Of a stretch of 64,000 bases of DNA, positions 33,377 to 42,868 are shown piece by piece; positions within the stretch are counted from its first letter, which is position 1, and each line of letters opens with the position of its first letter. The position numbers were made by a program, and so were the translations under genes. The notes below the pieces were generated by a model that saw only the letters and a list, made by a program, of their open reading frames with translations, was not told the origin of the DNA and made no database searches. Origin of the DNA: Bacillota bacterium (lineage in GTDB: Bacteria > Bacillota > Sulfobacillia > JAJZIM01); the NCBI GenBank assembly GCA_021810565.1, contig JAJZIM010000001.1, positions 55,422 to 119,421 of the forward strand, read 5' to 3'.

Positions 33377-34314
33377 CTATTTGAGCACTCCCGTCCAGGA
33401 GGTCGAGGCACCGGTGGCGGAATTGGTCACCTGGACGATGATGGAGTCGCCGGAACCCAACTCGTGGTTACCGTGGAAGGAGCCCATCACGATCCGTCCC
33501 TCGGTCCGGGTCCGAAAAGATGGGACAGCCGCGACCGAGTCCTGGCCGCCGATCTGCCAGTTCGACGTGTTGTCTTTGAACGATAAGCCGACAACGTTGC
33601 CGATGATGGACTTGTCGGAAGACAGGCCGGCGACAGGGGAGGGGCCGAAGCCCGAGCCGTCGATGCTGACGCGGGAATTCATATTCGGGGTGAAGCTAAA
33701 GGTCACCGGCCGGATGACCGGGCCACCGGCGGCCGTGCCGGAAGCCGCGCCCGAGAGAGCCAGCTTGCCGTTCCATAAGGGTGGACTGCCCGTTATTCGC
33801 GTTGCGTACCGCGACGGTCAGGGAAGCCCGCGCCGCCTGGATCCACCTACCGCCGTAGCCATTGCCAAAGCCTTGGATCACGATCCGCTGGTCGGACCAG
33901 GACCGGTAATTCAGCGTCACCACATTTTGAAAGCCGGTACCGCAAGGTCCCGGGCTGCCCCGCCAAGTGCCGTCGCACCCCGCCTGCCAACCGCCCCGGG
34001 TGTTATCCATGAGTGAGCAGTCGGCGGTGTTACCGGTATAGGGCAGGGCGACCGAGGCGGATCCGAAGCCGGAACCCTCCACGGTTAGGGTCAGGTTCTG
34101 CAGCTTTCCCGCCTGGCCGCTGAAGGAGACCGATCTGATTACCGTTCCCCCGGCCTTCGCGGCCATGCCTGCGGCGTTCGGGGAACCCTTGGCCGGGGTA
34201 CCGACGACGGAGGAGCCCTTCCCGGAAAGGCTCACGGTGCAGCCGGCAGCCGAGGCGGCCAACAGAACACTCAACCCGAAAACCAGCCATTCTGGTCCGC
34301 CTCATCGCCTTCAT
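33377..34314 (-). pseudogene. Frameshifted copy of the TIG-like lipoprotein at 5434-6360
   Basis: The sequence follows 5434-6360 through its whole length, but the frame breaks twice. Near the start, AGAATG-TGG of the intact gene is AGAATGG here (two bases lost near 34285), which separates the start MRRTRM from WLVFGLSVLLAASAAGC. In the middle CCCTTTGGAAC has become CCCTTATGGAAC (one base gained at 33776), after NGQSTL. The rest, from RPVTFSFTPNMNSRVSIDGS to STSWTGVLK, is open. Unless the changes are sequence errors, the gene is dead. Confidence 0.85.
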
Positions 34315-34384
34315 CCCCTTTTCCGGTGCTCCCGCTGTGCCGCCCGACCGGGTCCTGGCGGACCGGAGCGCTCCATCAAGGTTC

Positions 34385-34545
34385 TCCGGCAGGGGCCTTT
34401 TGCCCCCGCCGGCGCGGCGATGGTCGGCACGTTTCCCCTTCGGGTAACCTCCCTGCTGTCCCGGTAGGTCACGGTACCGCTGCTAGTTTTCATGGCGGAT
34501 TGGAGTTCCGGGCCCAAGGGCGCTCCCGTGGCCTCATCCGCCCCG
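34385..34545 (-). pseudogene. Short C-terminal fragment of the lipoprotein at 26924-27661
   Basis: The minus strand encodes TGAPLGPELQ, SSGTVTYRDSREVT and GNVPTIAAPAGAKGP, matching TGAPLSSTFE, GSVTDKDSLQVT and GNVPPIAPPAGAKPM at the end of the intact lipoprotein. It lies next to the region duplicated around the LuxR gene end, so one event probably copied lipoprotein end, spacer and regulator end together. Confidence 0.65.
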
Positions 34546-34630
34546 TGTTCCGAGCCTTAAATAGGGGCTCCCCGCCGCCCATGCTCGACCCAAACTTCCA
34601 TTCATATAAAGTCTAAGGCCGCCGAGACCC

Positions 34631-34655
34631 AAAAAAAATCGGGGGAATACCCCCG
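34631..34655 (-). terminator. Terminator of the LuxR-type regulator gene
   Basis: Minus strand: CGGGGG, four-base loop TATT, CCCCCG, then A and eight T residues. It stands 30 bases behind the stop of the regulator gene at 34686 and is duplicated at 27883-27907. Confidence 0.88.
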
Positions 34656-34685
34656 TTCCACCCGGATCTTAAGCTGATACCCCCC

Positions 34686-37535
34686 TTAGATTAGGGGGGC
34701 ATTCTGGGCCGGCGTTGCGGCCGGCTGCGGCGCGTGGGCCGCAAAGTAGTCCCGAAGCGCCTCCCGCGAGGTCACCTCCAGCTTCTCGTACAGATGGTGC
34801 AGGTGGGTCTCCAAAGTCTTGGGGCTGATCAGGAGCAGGCAGGCGATCTGGCGGTTGGAGCTACCCTGGCTGACCAGCTCGGCGATCCGGTATTCCTGCG
34901 GGGTCAATCGTCCCAGGAGCACTCCCTCCCGGGGTCGAGCCCGCCGCCGTCCCCCCGCCGCCCGGCGTTCACCCTCCGCCAGCCGCTGCCAGTAGGCGGC
35001 ACCGCAGGCCTCGCAGACTACCACGGCCTCGTCCAAAACCCCGCGGGCACGCCGCAGATCCCCCTCTTGACGCAGAAAGGTCCCGTAGGCCAAGAGGGTG
35101 CGCGCCCGCTCCAGGGACTCGTCAACCGTCCGGTGGAGCGCCAGCGCGGTGCGGAAGCGCTCCTCCGCCCCCTCGCGCCGTCCCCGGACCGCCTCCAGCA
35201 TGCCCTGCCCCCGCAGGGCCGCCGCTTCCATCCCCCCCCGCCCGAAGCTGACCGCCGCCTCGTGCAGCCCGGTTATCATGCGCTGCGCCTGGGCCAACTC
35301 CCCCGCCCTGATCCAGGCCTCGGCCGCCTCCTGCTGCCAGCGGAAGCTGTTCGGGTCGGCGATGCCCATGACGCCGGCCGCCGCCCCCTCCCGCCGGAAC
35401 AGCTCCGCCGCCCGCGCCGCGTCGCCGCGCCGCGCGGCCAGCGCCGCCCGACCCCAACCACACCACAGCAGCGCCAGGCCCAAGGCCGCCTGGCGGCACT
35501 CCGCCTCCGAGCGCACGAAGCTGGCCTCGGCCCCCTCCAGATCTCCCATCTCGAGCAGGATCCGCCCCCGGACGCTGTAGGCCAGGGCGGTGACCCAAGG
35601 AACCCCCAGGGGATACAAGGCAGCGTCGCCGCTGTACCGGAAAGCGTCCCGCAGCCGTCCCCGCCGCCATTCCAGTTCGGCCAGGAAAGTGGAGGCCCAG
35701 GCGAAGGCATATCTGGCCCGCCTGCTCCGGGCGGCCTCCTGGGCCGCCCGGAGCAACTCCTCGGCCTCGCCGTAACGCTCCGAGCGCATGGCGATCATGC
35801 CCAAGGCCACCCGGGGCGACCAGCCCCACAGCAGTTCCACGTCGTCGGGCGGAACCTCCGGCAGGTCCCGGAGGGCTTTTTGGGCCACCGCGTGAGCCTG
35901 GCGGTCCCCCAGCTGGAAGGCCACGTTGGCCCATACCGCTGAGGCCTTGGCGTGGTCGGCGGCGCTGCCTGATTCTGCCAAACGCATGGCTTCCTGCGCC
36001 GCCTCCCGGGCCCGCAACATCCCGCCGGTGGTCATCTCCAGCACCACCCGCGCCACGGCGGCCTCCACCGCCAGGGAGCGCTCCTCCCCGGCGGCGGCCA
36101 CGGCGCGGTCCAGGTGCTCCCGCGCCCCGGCAGTGTCGCCGGCCAGGGTGAGGGAAAAACCCCAGCAGCAATGCACCCGGCACGCCGGCGCTCCTCCCCA
36201 GCCCTCGCCGCCCTCGGCGGCGGCAAAGGCGGCACAGGCCTCGCCGTGCTCCCCCGCCCGCTGGCAGGCCCGCCCCAATTCGTAAAGGGTAAGCACCCGC
36301 TCCGGCCCCGGCGGGGTCAGGTCCGCCGCGCTGCGCAGGTGCGCCGCCGCGGCCTCGTAGGCGCCCAACGCCGCCGCTTCCGTCGCCGCGGCCCTAAGCT
36401 CCCGAACCGCCGCCAGGTCCCCGGGCGAGGCGGCCTGCACCAGATGGGGCGCCAGCTCCGCCGGTCGCGCCCCGCCGGCCCGCAAAAGCTCGGCCGCCCG
36501 CCGGTGCAACTCGCGGCGCGCCCGGAGGGAAAGCCCCTCGTAGACCGCCTGGCGCAGCAGCGGGTGGACGAACGCCGCGCGTCCCTCCTCCCGCTCCCGT
36601 AAAAGCCCCAGCCCCAGCAGCGGCGACAAGGCGTCCTCCGGCTCCGCCACCCCGGACAGTTTCCAGGCCGCGGCCAAGGGGAACTCGGAGCCGAAGACGC
36701 TGGCCGCTTCCAGCAGAGCCAGGCTGGAGGCCGGCAGTCCCGCCAGGCGGGTGAGGACCAGGGCGCTCCCCTCCGCCGCCCGCGGCAGGTCCTCCGTCTG
36801 CCAGATCCTTGCCATCTCCTCCAGGAGGAAGGGGTTGCCGCCGGTTAGCCGGTGCGCCTCATCCACCCGAGCGGATGTCGGCTTGCCTTCCAGACACTGG
36901 CCCAAGAGGCCGGCCGCCGCCTCGCGGCCCAGGGGCTTCAGGTCCCACAGCTCGGCCCGGTCCTCCCTGCGCAGCCGCTCCGCCACCTGTCCGGCCAAGG
37001 GGGGCCAGGGCCGCAGCCCCCCCACCACCGCCATGGGCAGCGCCTCGGTCCGGGCGGTGAGGAAACGCACCGCCTCCAAGGAGTCCGGGTCGCTCCAGTG
37101 CAGGTCGTCCAGGCACAAAAGCAAGGGCTGGCGTTCGGCGAGGCTGGCCAGGAGCCAGTACAGGGCATAGACCACCTCGAAGCGCGCCGGGGCATCCCCC
37201 ACCCCGCCGCCTTGCAGGGACCGCCGCAGCAGGGCCCGCAGGGGCTTCAGCCCCCCGGCCAGCTCCTCCGAAGCGGCGCCGTACACCCTCGGCAGGGCCT
37301 CGGCCACCTGCTGGGCCACCGCAAAGGGATAGGACTGCTCCAACTCGTGGGCGCCCACCCAGATGACGGCGAACCGCTCCTGGGCGCGGGTTGCCGCCAG
37401 GGCCAAGAGGCGCGTCTTGCCCAGGCCCGGCTCTCCCCGGAAGAACAGGGCCGTACCCCGCCCCCCCGCCGCCCCCTCCAGGGCCGCGGCGATGGCCGAG
37501 CACTCCTCCTCCCGCTCCCAAAGCGGCCCTTCCAT
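34686..37535 (-). CDS. Large ATP-binding LuxR-type regulator (LAL/MalT-like)
   Basis: 949 residues. An AAA/NACHT-like ATPase domain opens the protein: Walker A GEPGLGKT at 34-41 and Walker B LLLCLDDLHWSD near 138-149. Winged-helix and tetratricopeptide-like repeats follow (many AxxxLxxA helices from 380 to 840), and a LuxR helix-turn-helix closes it (about 868-930: LTPQEYRIAELVSQG, NRQIACLLLISPKTLETHL). Such proteins are usually activators switched by a small ligand. The start at 37535 overlaps the end of the MFS gene, with GGAGG 10 bases upstream, so the two are coupled. A terminator follows. It is related to the regulator at 38949. Confidence 0.88.
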   Translation of the reverse strand: MEGPLWEREEECSAIAAALEGAAGGRGTALFFRGEPGLGKTRLLALAATRAQERFAVIWVGAHELEQSYPFAVAQQVAEALPRVYGAASEELAGGLKPLRALLRRSLQGGGVGDAPARFEVVYALYWLLASLAERQPLLLCLDDLHWSDPDSLEAVRFLTARTEALPMAVVGGLRPWPPLAGQVAERLRREDRAELWDLKPLGREAAAGLLGQCLEGKPTSARVDEAHRLTGGNPFLLEEMARIWQTEDLPRAAEGSALVLTRLAGLPASSLALLEAASVFGSEFPLAAAWKLSGVAEPEDALSPLLGLGLLREREEGRAAFVHPLLRQAVYEGLSLRARRELHRRAAELLRAGGARPAELAPHLVQAASPGDLAAVRELRAAATEAAALGAYEAAAAHLRSAADLTPPGPERVLTLYELGRACQRAGEHGEACAAFAAAEGGEGWGGAPACRVHCCWGFSLTLAGDTAGAREHLDRAVAAAGEERSLAVEAAVARVVLEMTTGGMLRAREAAQEAMRLAESGSAADHAKASAVWANVAFQLGDRQAHAVAQKALRDLPEVPPDDVELLWGWSPRVALGMIAMRSERYGEAEELLRAAQEAARSRRARYAFAWASTFLAELEWRRGRLRDAFRYSGDAALYPLGVPWVTALAYSVRGRILLEMGDLEGAEASFVRSEAECRQAALGLALLWCGWGRAALAARRGDAARAAELFRREGAAAGVMGIADPNSFRWQQEAAEAWIRAGELAQAQRMITGLHEAAVSFGRGGMEAAALRGQGMLEAVRGRREGAEERFRTALALHRTVDESLERARTLLAYGTFLRQEGDLRRARGVLDEAVVVCEACGAAYWQRLAEGERRAAGGRRRARPREGVLLGRLTPQEYRIAELVSQGSSNRQIACLLLISPKTLETHLHHLYEKLEVTSREALRDYFAAHAPQPAATPAQNAPLI

Positions 37536-37538
37536 GCG

Positions 37539-38807
37539 TCAGCCGCCTCCCGTCGCCAGCAGCCGGCCCAAGGGCCGGACCCGCACCAAGAGGATCAGGA
37601 GCAGGGTCCCCCCCGCCATCACCGCCGCCGCCACGCGGAAGGGCAGCGTGAAGCTGCCGGTGGCGGCCACCAGGTATCCGGTGGTCAGCGGCGCCGCCAG
37701 GGCCCCCAGGCCGCCGCAGAAATTCATCCAGCCCGAGACGGTCCCCGCCTGGCGCGCCGTGATGTCGGAGACGATGGTCCAATATTGACCGGTGATGAAG
37801 CTCAAGCCCAAGTTGGCGGCCACGATCATCGCCGCCGCCCAGGACGCCGCGGGGATCACGGCGGCGACGAGGATCGCACCTATATAGGTCACCGCCCCCA
37901 GGAACACCGGCAGTTTCCGGTGCAGCCCGTCCCAGGTCCACCCCCGGCGGGCCAGGCAATCGGAAAAAAGGCCGGCACCGATGGATCCGAAGCAGGCGGC
38001 CAGGAAGGGCAGCGCGCTCAGGATGCCTGCTTGGACCAGGGAGAAGTGGCGGTACCGGGTGAAATACACCGGCAGCCAGGTGGAGAACAGCATCAGGCAA
38101 TAGGGCACCGAAAAATAGGCGAGCAGCAGCGCCCCGATGCTGGGCAGAGCCAGGATCCGGCCCAAGGAGGCCGCCGGTTCGTCGGCCCGTTCCAATGCCT
38201 CGCTCGTCCCGGCGCTGTCCCCGGGGGCCGGATCCGCCCGCCGGGCGGCATAGAGCCACCATCCCCCGGCCAGCAGCACTCCGGCACCCCCGAACAGGAG
38301 GAAGATCCAGACCACGCCCAGGTTCTTGGCGATGAGGGCGGCCAGAATGGTTCCCAGGGCCGGACCCAGGCTGGCGCCGGAGTTGATCAGGCCGCTGTAG
38401 CGGCCGCGGCGGTGCCGCTCGGGCACGGCCCGGGCCACGGCGGCGGTGGCCGCAGGGAAGAAAGGCGCCTCGAAAAGCCCCAACAGGGTGCGCAAGAACC
38501 CGGTCAGCCAGAGAGCGGAAGGGGCCCAAGGCACCAGGAGCACCGACACCGACCAGCCGCCGCAGGCGGCGGCCAGGGTCCGCCGGGTTCCCAGCCGGTC
38601 GCTCATCCATCCGCCCAGGGGCTGCAGCACCAGGTAGCCCAGGGAGAAGGCGCTGAACAGGGCTCCCAAAACCGCGGGAGTCCAATGCAACTGCCGGCGC
38701 CACACCGCGGCGGCCACCGAGAAATTGGTCCGGTCCGACCAGACCAGGATGTCGGCCAGGAAGATCACCACCATGGTGGCGGTCCACCCCACCGGTCGCC
38801 GTCCCAT
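37539..38807 (-). CDS. MFS transporter, anion:cation symporter-like
   Basis: 422 residues with about 12 hydrophobic segments. The loop between helices 2 and 3 is GGWMSDRLGTRRTL, the standard MFS signature, and the helix 1 region DRTNFSVAAAVWRRQLHW resembles the ACS family (glucarate/galactonate/phthalate/phosphate exporters and importers) with its D-R-x-N motif. Substrate cannot be told from sequence. It lies between two LAL-type regulator genes, 138 bases after the first and overlapping the second, so a regulated uptake system for an organic acid or sugar acid is a fair inference. Confidence 0.85.
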   Translation of the reverse strand: MGRRPVGWTATMVVIFLADILVWSDRTNFSVAAAVWRRQLHWTPAVLGALFSAFSLGYLVLQPLGGWMSDRLGTRRTLAAACGGWSVSVLLVPWAPSALWLTGFLRTLLGLFEAPFFPAATAAVARAVPERHRRGRYSGLINSGASLGPALGTILAALIAKNLGVVWIFLLFGGAGVLLAGGWWLYAARRADPAPGDSAGTSEALERADEPAASLGRILALPSIGALLLAYFSVPYCLMLFSTWLPVYFTRYRHFSLVQAGILSALPFLAACFGSIGAGLFSDCLARRGWTWDGLHRKLPVFLGAVTYIGAILVAAVIPAASWAAAMIVAANLGLSFITGQYWTIVSDITARQAGTVSGWMNFCGGLGALAAPLTTGYLVAATGSFTLPFRVAAAVMAGGTLLLILLVRVRPLGRLLATGGG

Positions 38808-38948
38808 CCGTCCCCCCCCATGCCCGTCGAGGCCTTCCCAGCGGCCTCCCAGCCCGGACCACCCCTAGAATGCCACCTGCTTTCCCTGCTATTTCGACAG
38901 CTTCGGCCCGCTTTCCTCCCGCCGACCTCCCACGTTCCGTCCGTCCCG

Positions 38949-41774
38949 TCAGGCCTCCTGGCGGAACCGGTCGCGCAGCGCCTCCCGGGAGGATACCCCG
39001 AGCTTCTGGTAGATGTGGTCCAGGTGGGTGGCCAAGGTCTTGGGGCTGATGACCAGGGTCCGGCCGATCTCCCGGTTGGTGCGCCCCAGGCTCAAAAGCT
39101 CCGCGATCCGGTACTCCTGGGGAGTCAGTTCCTCCCCTCGGGAGCCTGGCGCGGCCTTCCGGCGCCCCCCTGCCACCAGCCGTTCCGCCTCGGCCTGGTG
39201 CCGCCAAAGAGAACTACCGCAGGCCGCGAAAACGGCGATGGCCTCGTCCAACACGGACCGCGCCCGCTTCAGACGCCGTCGCCGCAGGAAAGAGCCGTAG
39301 GCCAAGAGGGTCCGGCCCTGCTCCAGCGCCTCATCCGCCGCCTGGTGCAAAGCCAGGGCGGCCGTGAAAGCCTCCGCCGCGGCGGCCGACTCCCCTCGGG
39401 CCTCCTCCAGCAGACCCCTGCACCGCAAGGCGGTGGCCTCGAGCCCCGGGCGCTTGAGGCGGTGCGCGGCATCCGAAAGCTCCCGGGCCAAGGCGGCGGC
39501 CTGAGCCGGCCGGCCCGCCCGGGCGCATGCTTCAGGCGCTTCCGCCATCCAATGGAAGCGCCCCGGCCCGCCCGCGTAGGGATCGGCACCCTCCCCGGCC
39601 TGCAGGAACAAATCGGCGGCCACGGCGAAGCGACCGCGCCGCGCCTCCAAGGTCGCCCGCGTCCAACGGCTGACGGCTTGCATGACCCCCAGATCGCCCC
39701 TGCGGGCGCCCTCCTCCGCCCGGTCCAAGGCCTGGGCCGCCCCCTCCAGGTCCCCAAGCTCCAAGAGGATCCGGCTGTGCAGGTTGAAGAGCAGGGCACC
39801 GACCCAGGGCAGTTCCGGCAGGTGGGCAGCCACATCCTCGCTGTGCCGGTATGCCTCGTGCAACCGCCCCCGGCGCCACTCCAGCTCGGCCAGGAAGATA
39901 TGGGCCCACACCACGCTGAACAGGGAGTGGATGGCTTCACCCCGCTGCAGGATGGCCGAGAGGGCGGCCGACGCCTCCGCGTAGTGCCCCGAGCGCATGG
40001 CCACGATGCCGAAGCTGAGCTTGGGGCTCCACCCCCATTCCCGCTCCATCTCGTCCGGCTCCCCCCACTGGGCCCACTGGTCGGCCTCCCGCGCCGCCGC
40101 AAAGGCGTCGGGCTCCCCCAGGTTGAAGGAGGCGTAGCTTCGGACGGCCAGGGCTTTGGCCTCCAGCCGCGGGTCGCCGCTGGCCGCCGCCAACTTCCGG
40201 GCCTCCTCCGCCAACCGCAGGCAGGACGCCATCCCGCCGCCGTGGGTCTGGATGACGGCCATCCCGATGGCGATCTCGGCGGCCAGGGAGGGGTCCCCGG
40301 TCCTGGCCTCGGCCATGGCCAGTTCCAACTGGCGCCAGGCGGCGCTCGAGGCCCCACCGATCAGCAGCGAGTAGGCCCAGGAGCGGTGGATAAGATAGCG
40401 CAGCCGCGGCTCCAGGCCCGGTACCTGGCGGGCCAGGGCAAAGGCCTCGCCGGCCGGGCCCGGGGAGCCGGCGCCCAGGCGGGCGCGTCCCAGCTCGTAG
40501 AGCAGCCTTTCCCGCAGCGGCGAAGGGGGATCCAAAGCCAAAGCTCCTTCGAGGTGCACCACCGCCGTGTCGAAGGCCCCCAGGGCCGCCGCCTCCGCCG
40601 CCGCGGCCCCCAGGCCTTGGACGGCGTCCAGGTCGCCCCGGGGTGAGCCCAGGGCCAAATGGGCCGCCAGCACCGAGGCTGGCGCCCCGCGTTGGCGCAA
40701 AAGCGCCGCGGCCCGCCGGTGCAATTGTCGCCGGCGCTCTTCCGGCATATCCTCGTACACGGCTCGCCGCAGCAGGGGATGGCCAAACTCCAGCAGGCCC
40801 TCTCCCCCCCGGCGCAGCAGCCCCATCTGCAGCAGGAGTTCCGGGGCGCCCTCCTGGATATCCCCACCCGCCAATTGTGCCGCCAGGTCGTCCGAAAAGG
40901 CGGTGCCCAGGACGCTCCCCGCCTCCAGATGGCGACGGCACTCCTCGGGCACGCCGGTCATGCGGGCCAGGATCAAGGCGCGTTCGGAGGCGGGCAGGGG
41001 AGCCGCCCCCGCCCCGCCCTCCCGCAGCACACGGCCCAATTCCTCCAGCAGAAAGGGGTTCCCCCCCGTGAGGCGGAAAGCCTCCGCCGCCGTGGCGGGG
41101 TCGGGCGCCTCCCCCCAGCCCCCGGCCAGCAAAGCCGTGCTGGCGTCCGGGCTCAGGGCCGCGAGATCCCGCACCACGGCCCCGACTTCCGAGCCCAGGC
41201 TCTTCGCCCAGCGGTCCGCCGGGAACGGCCAGGGGCGCAACGTCCCCAGCAGCGCCACCGACAGCGACGCCAGGCGCCGGACCACAAAGTGCAGGAGGCC
41301 CAGAGAGTCCGGATCGCTCCAGTGCAGGTCGTCCAGGCATAAGAGCAGCGGGCGGTGCTCCGCGGCGTTGGCCAAAAGCCAATAGAAGGCGAAGATCAGC
41401 TCGCGGCGGATCGCGGGGCCGTCCGGCCCACCGACCTCCAGGGAACGGCGCAGAAGCCCGCGGAAGCGCTCCCGCTCACCCCCCACCTCCTGCAGATCCC
41501 CCAAGCGGCGCACCACGCCTTCCACCACCTGCTGCGCCAGGGCGTAGGGATAGCCCCGCTCCAGCTCCTGGCCGCCCGAGGGGACCACCGTGAAGCGCTC
41601 CCCCGCCAGCCGGGCGGCCAGGGACAGGAGGCTCGTCTTGCCCAACCCCGGCCCGCCGCGAAAGAGCAGGACCACTCCATGCCCGTCGACCGCCCGGCCC
41701 AAGGCCGCCTCCACAGCCGCCTGCTCCGCTTCCCTTTCCCATAGCAACGGGCCATCCACCTCCTCGGCGCGCAA
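38949..41774 (-). CDS. Large ATP-binding LuxR-type regulator, second copy
   Basis: About 940 residues with the same build as the regulator at 34686: Walker A GGPGLGKT at 40-47, Walker B LLLCLDDLHWSD near 145, helical repeats, and a C-terminal LuxR helix-turn-helix (LTPQEYRIAELLSLGRTNRE then IGRTLVISPKTLATHLDHIY). The two proteins share order and many motifs but are clearly diverged, so the duplication is old. The start is uncertain: TTG at 41774 gives the longest frame, but alignment with the paralogue (MEGPLWERE) and the GAGGAGG motif favour a start 15-27 bases further in. It is upstream of the MFS gene on the same strand. Confidence 0.86.
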   Translation of the reverse strand: MRAEEVDGPLLWEREAEQAAVEAALGRAVDGHGVVLLFRGGPGLGKTSLLSLAARLAGERFTVVPSGGQELERGYPYALAQQVVEGVVRRLGDLQEVGGERERFRGLLRRSLEVGGPDGPAIRRELIFAFYWLLANAAEHRPLLLCLDDLHWSDPDSLGLLHFVVRRLASLSVALLGTLRPWPFPADRWAKSLGSEVGAVVRDLAALSPDASTALLAGGWGEAPDPATAAEAFRLTGGNPFLLEELGRVLREGGAGAAPLPASERALILARMTGVPEECRRHLEAGSVLGTAFSDDLAAQLAGGDIQEGAPELLLQMGLLRRGGEGLLEFGHPLLRRAVYEDMPEERRRQLHRRAAALLRQRGAPASVLAAHLALGSPRGDLDAVQGLGAAAAEAAALGAFDTAVVHLEGALALDPPSPLRERLLYELGRARLGAGSPGPAGEAFALARQVPGLEPRLRYLIHRSWAYSLLIGGASSAAWRQLELAMAEARTGDPSLAAEIAIGMAVIQTHGGGMASCLRLAEEARKLAAASGDPRLEAKALAVRSYASFNLGEPDAFAAAREADQWAQWGEPDEMEREWGWSPKLSFGIVAMRSGHYAEASAALSAILQRGEAIHSLFSVVWAHIFLAELEWRRGRLHEAYRHSEDVAAHLPELPWVGALLFNLHSRILLELGDLEGAAQALDRAEEGARRGDLGVMQAVSRWTRATLEARRGRFAVAADLFLQAGEGADPYAGGPGRFHWMAEAPEACARAGRPAQAAALARELSDAAHRLKRPGLEATALRCRGLLEEARGESAAAAEAFTAALALHQAADEALEQGRTLLAYGSFLRRRRLKRARSVLDEAIAVFAACGSSLWRHQAEAERLVAGGRRKAAPGSRGEELTPQEYRIAELLSLGRTNREIGRTLVISPKTLATHLDHIYQKLGVSSREALRDRFRQEA

Positions 41775-41973
41775 ACAGTCCGTTATTGGCGCCGCCTTGG
41801 TTTGTTGGGCCCAAACCCACGACTTGCCAGTACCCTGTTGATTCTAACAGAGCCGCGCAATTTTGAATAGTGGCCCCCCCTTAACTTTACTCCCTGCCCG
41901 CGGTCCGTCCGATCGCCTTGGCCGACGGAGCGGACGGAGCATCCAGCGGGCATGCGCCGCCTCCCGGTCCCGC

Positions 41974-42804
41974 CTAACGCAGGGAGAGCAAGGCCGCGAG
42001 TCCTGCCAAGGTGCAGTACCAGGCAAAGGGATCCAGGGCGTCCACCTCGCGGCGGCGGAAGTAGCGCATCAGGAAGGCGGTGCTCAAATAGGCTGCCAAG
42101 CCCGCCATGCCGCCGCTGACTATGGCCACCCCCAATACACCGTGGAGCCCGGCATGCAAGAGCCGGGGTACCTCCAGCACTCCGGCCCCCAGAATGATGG
42201 GCGTGGCCAGAAGGAAAGCGAAGCGGGCCGCCGCGGCGTGGCGCAGCCCCAAGAGCAAACCCCCGACCATGGTGACCCCGGAGCGGGAGAAACCGGGGAG
42301 CAGGGCCATGGACTGGATCAGGCCGACCAGGAGCGCCGCTTTCCAGGTCAGTTCCTCCAGGGGGCGGCTGCCCCGCCGGCGCAGCCGCTCCGCGGCGAAG
42401 AGCACCAGGCCGTTCAAGATCAGGAAACCCGCCGCCGCCGTCGGGGAAGCGAACAGCTCTCGGAACCTGTGCTGGAAGGCGAAGCCGATGGCCGCAGCCG
42501 GCAAGGTGGCCAGAATGATCAGCCAAAGCAAGTGCCGCTCGGGATCGGCAGCCGTCCCTCCGCCCCGCAGGCCTTGCCATCCGGATCGCAACAGCCCAGC
42601 CCAGTCCCGGCGGAAAAAGAGGAACAGCGCCGTGGCCGTCCCCAGGTGCAGCACCACCACGAAGGGCAGGAAGGATGCGGCGCGCTGATCCACCTGCCAC
42701 CCCAACAAGCGAGGCAGGAGCACCGCGTGCCCCACGCTGGAGACCGGGAAGAGCTCCGTCACGCCCTGCACCAAGGCGAAGACCACACCCTGTAGGAAGG
42801 TCAA
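41974..42804 (-). CDS. uppP: Undecaprenyl-pyrophosphate phosphatase (bacterial type)
   Basis: 276 residues from TTG 42804, with GGAGGAGG 8 bases upstream; this start gives the normal family N-terminus. It removes a phosphate from undecaprenyl pyrophosphate so the lipid carrier can be reused for cell-wall synthesis, and it confers bacitracin tolerance. Both active-site motifs are complete: QGVTELFPVSSVGH (13-26, with Glu17 and His26) and PGFSRSGVT (170-178). It is a polytopic membrane protein. It lies 64 bases behind pstS on the same strand, separated by a hairpin (42833-42853), so some pstS transcripts probably reach it. A second, different uppP is at 44314. Confidence 0.92.
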   Translation of the reverse strand: MTFLQGVVFALVQGVTELFPVSSVGHAVLLPRLLGWQVDQRAASFLPFVVVLHLGTATALFLFFRRDWAGLLRSGWQGLRGGGTAADPERHLLWLIILATLPAAAIGFAFQHRFRELFASPTAAAGFLILNGLVLFAAERLRRRGSRPLEELTWKAALLVGLIQSMALLPGFSRSGVTMVGGLLLGLRHAAAARFAFLLATPIILGAGVLEVPRLLHAGLHGVLGVAIVSGGMAGLAAYLSTAFLMRYFRRREVDALDPFAWYCTLAGLAALLSLR

Positions 42805-42832
42805 CCGCAAAACCTCCTCCAGCGACAAGAGA

Positions 42833-42853
42833 GGGAGGCCGCGGTGGCCTCCC
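42833..42853 (-). terminator. Hairpin between pstS and uppP
   Basis: A perfect 8-bp stem GGGAGGCC/GGCCTCCC with a 5-base loop. On the minus strand it is followed only by TCTCTTGT, a poor T-run, so it may act as a partial terminator or as an mRNA stabiliser that keeps pstS transcript above uppP, the usual situation for binding-protein genes. Confidence 0.6.
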
Positions 42854-42868
42854 TTTACCAAACTCTCG

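Noticed and set aside
36852-40646. A 1264-codon open frame on the plus strand
   Set aside because: It lies opposite the MFS transporter and two regulator genes, is made of low-complexity Gly/Pro/Arg/Gln, and has no domain. It is the antisense shadow of GC-rich genes.
41881-41890. A further TTAA near 41881 upstream of a regulator gene
   Set aside because: It stands alone without 11-bp partners, so it is not a Pho array.
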